Source: a bacterium (GTDB taxonomy: Bacteria > Armatimonadota > Fimbriimonadia > Fimbriimonadales > GBS-DC). Taken from it: 9,712 nt of DNA. The stretch spans positions 1 to 9,712 of the forward strand of contig JARJMV020000091.1 in assembly GCA_029335935.2 (NCBI GenBank), given 5' to 3'. This document shows positions 7,340-9,712 of the stretch, piece after piece; position 1 is the stretch's first letter, and each line of letters starts with the position of its first letter. A program made the translations under genes and the position numbers. Below the pieces are notes generated by a model. That model saw only the letters and a program-made list of their open reading frames with translations, was not told the origin of the DNA and ran no database searches.

Positions 7340-7699
7340 TCACTCCTGCCATGCTAACGCTGGCGCGTCCACAAGAATTTCCTGTACTCGCCAGCGCGCT
7401 TTTCGTCTGAGTCTCGGCAGCGACAATCGCACGCGGAATTTTTCTCCACGCTGCGGCGAATCCCTACCTGCTAACCACACGGTATCCCTGTAGGAGGGGT
7501 TATAACGCTCCTGCAGTAAACCGTTGAGTAAAGCGATAACGCTTATACTAATCAGACGATTAGTTTTTTCTTGTCCTAAGTAGTTATAACTTATAAAGAT
7601 TGTTGTAGATAGCAGCGAACCCGCATCCGTCTGAACAAATATGGGCAGTTTGCCCTGTTCCTGTATCAGTTGCTGGCTTCGCTGTTGTATGCTGCTCAT
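7340..7699 (-). pseudogene. Unrecognised ORF tail upstream of the GH116 gene, probably a remnant
   Basis: An open frame of up to 119 residues whose stop TGA ends at 7340, immediately before the GH116 ATG at 7339. I do not recognise it. The last ~58 residues (from about LLQERYNPSYRD to DAPALAWQE) are basic, Trp/Arg-rich and read like real protein, and the stop-to-start junction resembles an operon joint. The first ~60 residues come from an AT-rich stretch overlapping the methyltransferase remnant in another frame. The only ATG (7699) lies inside that remnant and has no SD. The best reading is the 3' end of an old gene that lost its 5' part. Confidence 0.35.
7547..7569 (+). terminator. Terminator-like AT hairpin with T6 tract
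   Basis: ACTAATC (7547-7553) and GATTAGT (7558-7564) pair perfectly around the loop AGAC, followed by T6 (7564-7569). It has intrinsic-terminator shape on the plus strand, but the stem is AT-rich and no plus-strand gene lies upstream. It may be a relic of inserted DNA in this AT-rich patch. Confidence 0.3.
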
Positions 7700-7946
7700 A
7701 ACTTTTGCCGACGAAGTAGGGAGGCGACCAGATGCTCAGAGGAATACTATTCGTCTCAATAGATTTCAGCAAGTCGCGGGCGTCGCCGTGATAAATCTGA
7801 TTGGGCGTCAGCGGCGCGTCCCTCTGAGCAGAACCGACCGGCAGCTCTGCCGTCGCTGATGCGCTTGACGGCAATCGAGAACCACCCTGTGCCCCGTTTT
7901 GTGTCGCCGCCCGCGAGTTCACAGTGCGTCCACGACTCATGCTCAT
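7584..7946 (-). pseudogene. Truncated DNA methyltransferase (N4-cytosine/N6-adenine type), 5' fragment
   Basis: The frame starts at ATG 7946 with GAGG at about 7953-7956 upstream. After ~48 poorly conserved residues comes a methyltransferase core: NQIYHGDARDLLKSI (49-63) and LSIWSPPYFVGKSYE (70-84). SPPY at 74-77 is catalytic motif IV of amino-methyltransferases. In this architecture the SAM-binding FxGxG motif and target-recognition region lie well downstream, but similarity ends after residue 84 (about position 7695). The frame then runs 36 more unlike residues to a stop. Neither other minus frame resumes the family, so this looks like a deletion or insertion breakpoint rather than a single frameshift. 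The product would lack the SAM site and be inactive. No restriction endonuclease is nearby. Confidence 0.65.
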
Positions 7947-7954
7947 ATTTTACC

Positions 7955-7972
7955 TCGCCCACAATTGGGCGA
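7955..7972. repeat. 7-bp inverted repeat upstream of the methyltransferase remnant
   Basis: TCGCCCA (7955-7961), spacer CAAT, TGGGCGA (7966-7972): a perfect palindrome that ends 9 bp from the remnant's ATG and overlaps its SD on the minus strand. It could be an operator (some methyltransferase genes are autoregulated) or an RNA hairpin masking the SD. No second copy was seen in the window. Confidence 0.5.
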
Positions 7973-8012
7973 TGCACTCACTCGCAAAATTACCAGTTTT
8001 GCGTGCCCAAGC

Positions 8013-8041
8013 TTGCACCCCCGCGCAAAATGTGCTATAAT
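8013..8041 (+). promoter_or_regulatory. Sigma-70-type promoter of the PEP-CTERM gene
   Basis: TTGCAC (-35, 8013-8018), 17-bp spacer, TATAAT (-10, 8036-8041), with an extended -10 TG at 8033-8034. Transcription should start near 8048, giving a leader of roughly 145 nt before ATG 8194. The consensus -10 with TGn and ideal spacing make this the clearest promoter in the window. Confidence 0.75.
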
Positions 8042-8093
8042 AGAGGCGAGGATCGTTTGCCGCTGAATCTATACATTTGCCCTGTTGTACCCA

Positions 8094-8184
8094 GCCCCCA
8101 TCTTGGGGGCGCAAGGCGAGAATACGATTTCTCGCCACTGAGGGCGAGTGGTCTCGCCCTCCGAACTCAAGCATACGCGGAGGT
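8094..8184 (+). promoter_or_regulatory. Structured 5' leader with alternative folds and anti-SD (candidate cis-regulatory RNA)
   Basis: Three consecutive perfect hairpins: GCCCCCA/TGGGGGC (8094-8100 with 8104-8110, loop TCT); A/B GGCGAGAA/TTCTCGCC (8115-8122 with 8129-8136); and C/D AGGGCGAG/CTCGCCCT (8141-8148 with 8153-8160). Because GGCGAG and CTCGCC occur twice each, B can instead pair with C (8131-8136 with 8143-8148) and A with D. CCTCCG (8158-8163), overlapping arm D, is a perfect complement of CGGAGG (8178-8183), which contains the SD. With C/D formed, part of the anti-SD is occupied and the SD is free; otherwise the SD can be masked. The pairings are visible in the sequence; a regulatory role is inference, and no known riboswitch class is recognised. 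Confidence 0.6.
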
Positions 8185-8193
8185 ATAGCAACG

Positions 8194-9126
8194 ATGCGAA
8201 CACTGAAATGGAGCGCACTTTTGGCTTTGGCTTCGCTGAGCGTCGTCGCGCTGGCGCAACCGACGATAGACGGCACGCGCGATGTTGACTACGGATCGCC
8301 GCTTGTCGTGCAAAACACTCAGACTGGCTTCGGCGATAGCAACCTCGGACAGGTGGACTTTGCGAATGGCTCGGAATTAGACGCCGCCTACGCCTATGTG
8401 GATACGACAAACCAAATCTTGTATCTGTTCCTCGCGGGCAACCTGGAGTCTAACTTCAATAAGCTGGAAATCTTCTTCGACACAGTGGCGGGCGGGCAGA
8501 ACCGCCTACGCGGGGATAACGCAGGTGTTGACTTCAACGGTCTGAACCGCATGGGCGACGATGGCTCTGGAAATGGGCTGACCTTCGATTCTGACTTCGC
8601 TGCGGACTACTGGATTGGCATTACGGGCGGCGGCAATCCCTATGCGCTCTACGCCAACTGGGCAGAACTGCTCACGAACGGCGGCGGTCAGGGAGACTAT
8701 CTTGGAACCACTGGCGCTGCCTCAAACGGCGTTCTTAGCGGAGGCAACAACCCTTATGGCATCCGCGTTACGATTAACAACAGCAACACGGGCGGCGTGG
8801 AGGCTGGAAGCGGGCTGGCGTCGGGCGATGGTTCGACCGTGACCACAGGCATCGAGTTAGCCATCCCCTTCGCAGCGATTGGCATTACAGGAACTCCCAC
8901 CATCAAAATTAGCGCGTTCATCAACGGTTCTGGGCACGACTTCGTCTCGAACCAAGTGCTGGGAGGCATCGGTGGCGGTGCCAATCTGGGCGATCCGCGC
9001 AATGTGAACTTCGCCAATATCGCAGGCAACCAATACTTCACGGTTGTTGTGCCGGAGCCGGCGAGCCTGGTGGCGTTAGGCGTGGGCTTGGCGGGCTTGG
9101 CAGGTCTGCGCCGCCGCAAGGCTTGA
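8194..9126 (+). CDS. Secreted PEP-CTERM sorting domain protein
   Basis: A 310-aa exported protein. ATG 8194 is preceded by GGAGGT (8179-8184) with 9-nt spacing. Residues 1-21 are a signal peptide (MRTLKWS, hydrophobic core, ALA then QPTIDG). The middle is rich in Gly, Asn and Asp, with beta-strand-like segments such as AAYAYVDTTNQILYLFLAGNL and KLEIFFDT, reminiscent of carbohydrate-binding or DOMON-like beta-sandwich domains. I cannot name a family. The C-terminus is a textbook PEP-CTERM tail: VPEP (286-289), a hydrophobic helix of about 17 residues, then RRRKA. Such tails are cut and processed by an exosortase, and the protein ends on or outside the cell surface. It is a single-gene unit with its own promoter, leader and terminator. 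The exosortase is not in this window. Confidence 0.92.
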   Translation: MRTLKWSALLALASLSVVALAQPTIDGTRDVDYGSPLVVQNTQTGFGDSNLGQVDFANGSELDAAYAYVDTTNQILYLFLAGNLESNFNKLEIFFDTVAGGQNRLRGDNAGVDFNGLNRMGDDGSGNGLTFDSDFAADYWIGITGGGNPYALYANWAELLTNGGGQGDYLGTTGAASNGVLSGGNNPYGIRVTINNSNTGGVEAGSGLASGDGSTVTTGIELAIPFAAIGITGTPTIKISAFINGSGHDFVSNQVLGGIGGGANLGDPRNVNFANIAGNQYFTVVVPEPASLVALGVGLAGLAGLRRRKA

Positions 9127-9156
9127 GCTGCATCATCCTCACCTCCCATCTCCTAA

Positions 9157-9184
9157 CCCCCAGCGAGATACGCTGGGGGTTTTT
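9157..9184 (+). terminator. Intrinsic terminator after the PEP-CTERM gene
   Basis: CCCCCAGCG (9157-9165), loop AGATA, CGCTGGGGG (9171-9179), then T5 (9180-9184). A 9-bp GC-rich perfect stem with a T tract, 31 nt after the stop codon. On the minus strand the same hairpin lies just after anmK but is followed only by TT, so it would serve that gene poorly. Confidence 0.92.
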
Positions 9185-9189
9185 CTGCG

Positions 9190-9712
9190 TTAGGGCAACG
9201 CCAACTTGCCTGCCAAGCACGGCTGTTGCACCCCTGTCGTGTGGGGGTAGGTCGCAGGCAAGCCCTGCAGGAACCGATCCGCCAGCACGGCGAACGCCAG
9301 CGCCTCTTTGAAGTCGGGGTCGATTCCGTACTGGGCAGACGACTCGATACGCACATTCGGCAGATGCGCCTGCAGGCGTGCCATCAGCGTGGGGTTATGG
9401 ACGCCGCCGCCTGAAACAATCACGCGCCGTATCGGATAGTGGGGCAGCACGAAGCGTGTAAGCGCGTCGGCCACCGAGCGCGCGGTGAACTCGGTGAAAG
9501 TGGCGGCGAGGGTAGGCAGCTGAAATCTGCCGAACATACGATGCAGCTGTTCTAACAACGCCTCACCGAAGACCTCGCGCCCGGTGGACTTGGGCGGCGG
9601 CTGTTCCAGATAGGGGTGGCGCAACAGCTCGCTCAGGAGAGGCTCATGAACCTCGCCGCGCGACGCCCAGTGCCCATCGCGGTCGTAGGTATGCGCGCCC
9701 TGCGTGTAGGCG
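9190..9712 (-). CDS. anmK: Anhydro-N-acetylmuramic acid kinase (AnmK), C-terminal part
   Basis: The C-terminal ~173 residues of AnmK, an ATP-dependent kinase that opens 1,6-anhydro-MurNAc to MurNAc-6-phosphate in peptidoglycan recycling. The gene continues past the right edge, so its start is not visible. From the edge inward it reads AYTQGAHTYDRDGHWASRGE, then LLSELLRHPYLEQ, PPPKSTGREVFG, TLAATFTEFTARSVADAL, VIVSGGGVHNPTLM, YGIDPDFKEALAFAVLA, LPATYPHTTGV and a C-terminal LAGKLALP. The KSTGRE and SGGGxHN motifs and the E-ALAFA segment are typical of the family. A TTG at 9624 is an internal leucine, not the start. The gene converges on the PEP-CTERM gene with 63 bp between the stops. Confidence 0.93.
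   Translation of the reverse strand, partial: AYTQGAHTYDRDGHWASRGEVHEPLLSELLRHPYLEQPPPKSTGREVFGEALLEQLHRMFGRFQLPTLAATFTEFTARSVADALTRFVLPHYPIRRVIVSGGGVHNPTLMARLQAHLPNVRIESSAQYGIDPDFKEALAFAVLADRFLQGLPATYPHTTGVQQPCLAGKLALP

Overview
The window is GC-rich bacterial chromosome (about 60% by eye). It has short intergenic gaps, Shine-Dalgarno (SD) sites of the GGAGG type, and a mix of housekeeping and accessory genes. A secreted protein with a PEP-CTERM sorting tail, a zinc-finger anti-sigma factor paired with an ECF sigma factor, and a GH116 glycosidase would fit a Gram-negative-type environmental bacterium. My best guess is an Armatimonadota/Fimbriimonadia-like, possibly thermophilic lineage. That placement is inference from gene content only, because there is no rRNA here.

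Layout. (1) 1-222 is a leader of degenerate 36-bp tandem repeats, three of which form strong hairpins. It precedes an ECF sigma factor (223-861) whose homology starts upstream of any canonical start codon. The anti-sigma factor (851-1747) overlaps it by 11 bp; it carries a zinc finger, one membrane segment and an STN-like C-terminal domain. (2) purE and purK (3407 down to 1811, minus strand) form a two-gene purine operon converging on the anti-sigma gene. (3) Divergent from purE is a helix-hairpin-helix, DNA-glycosylase-like protein (3587-4510) whose SD sits in the loop of a small hairpin, followed by an SRPBCC protein (4592-5092). (4) A GH116 glucosidase-family gene (7339 down to 5093, minus) abuts the SRPBCC gene stop to stop. 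(5) 7340-7946 (minus) is decayed: the N-terminal third of a DNA methyltransferase, cut off just after its SPPY motif, then AT-rich sequence and an unrecognised ORF tail. (6) A PEP-CTERM secreted protein (8194-9126) has a clear promoter, a highly structured leader of about 145 nt and a strong intrinsic terminator. (7) The 3' part of anmK (minus) runs off the right edge.

Working together. The sigma/anti-sigma pair should form a membrane-signalling switch. PurK and PurE catalyse consecutive steps of purine synthesis, and AnmK recycles cell-wall sugar. The most interesting non-coding signals are the structured leaders: the sigma-factor repeat leader with its apparent AUC start, and the PEP-CTERM leader, which can fold in two mutually exclusive ways and holds a perfect anti-SD for its own ribosome binding site.
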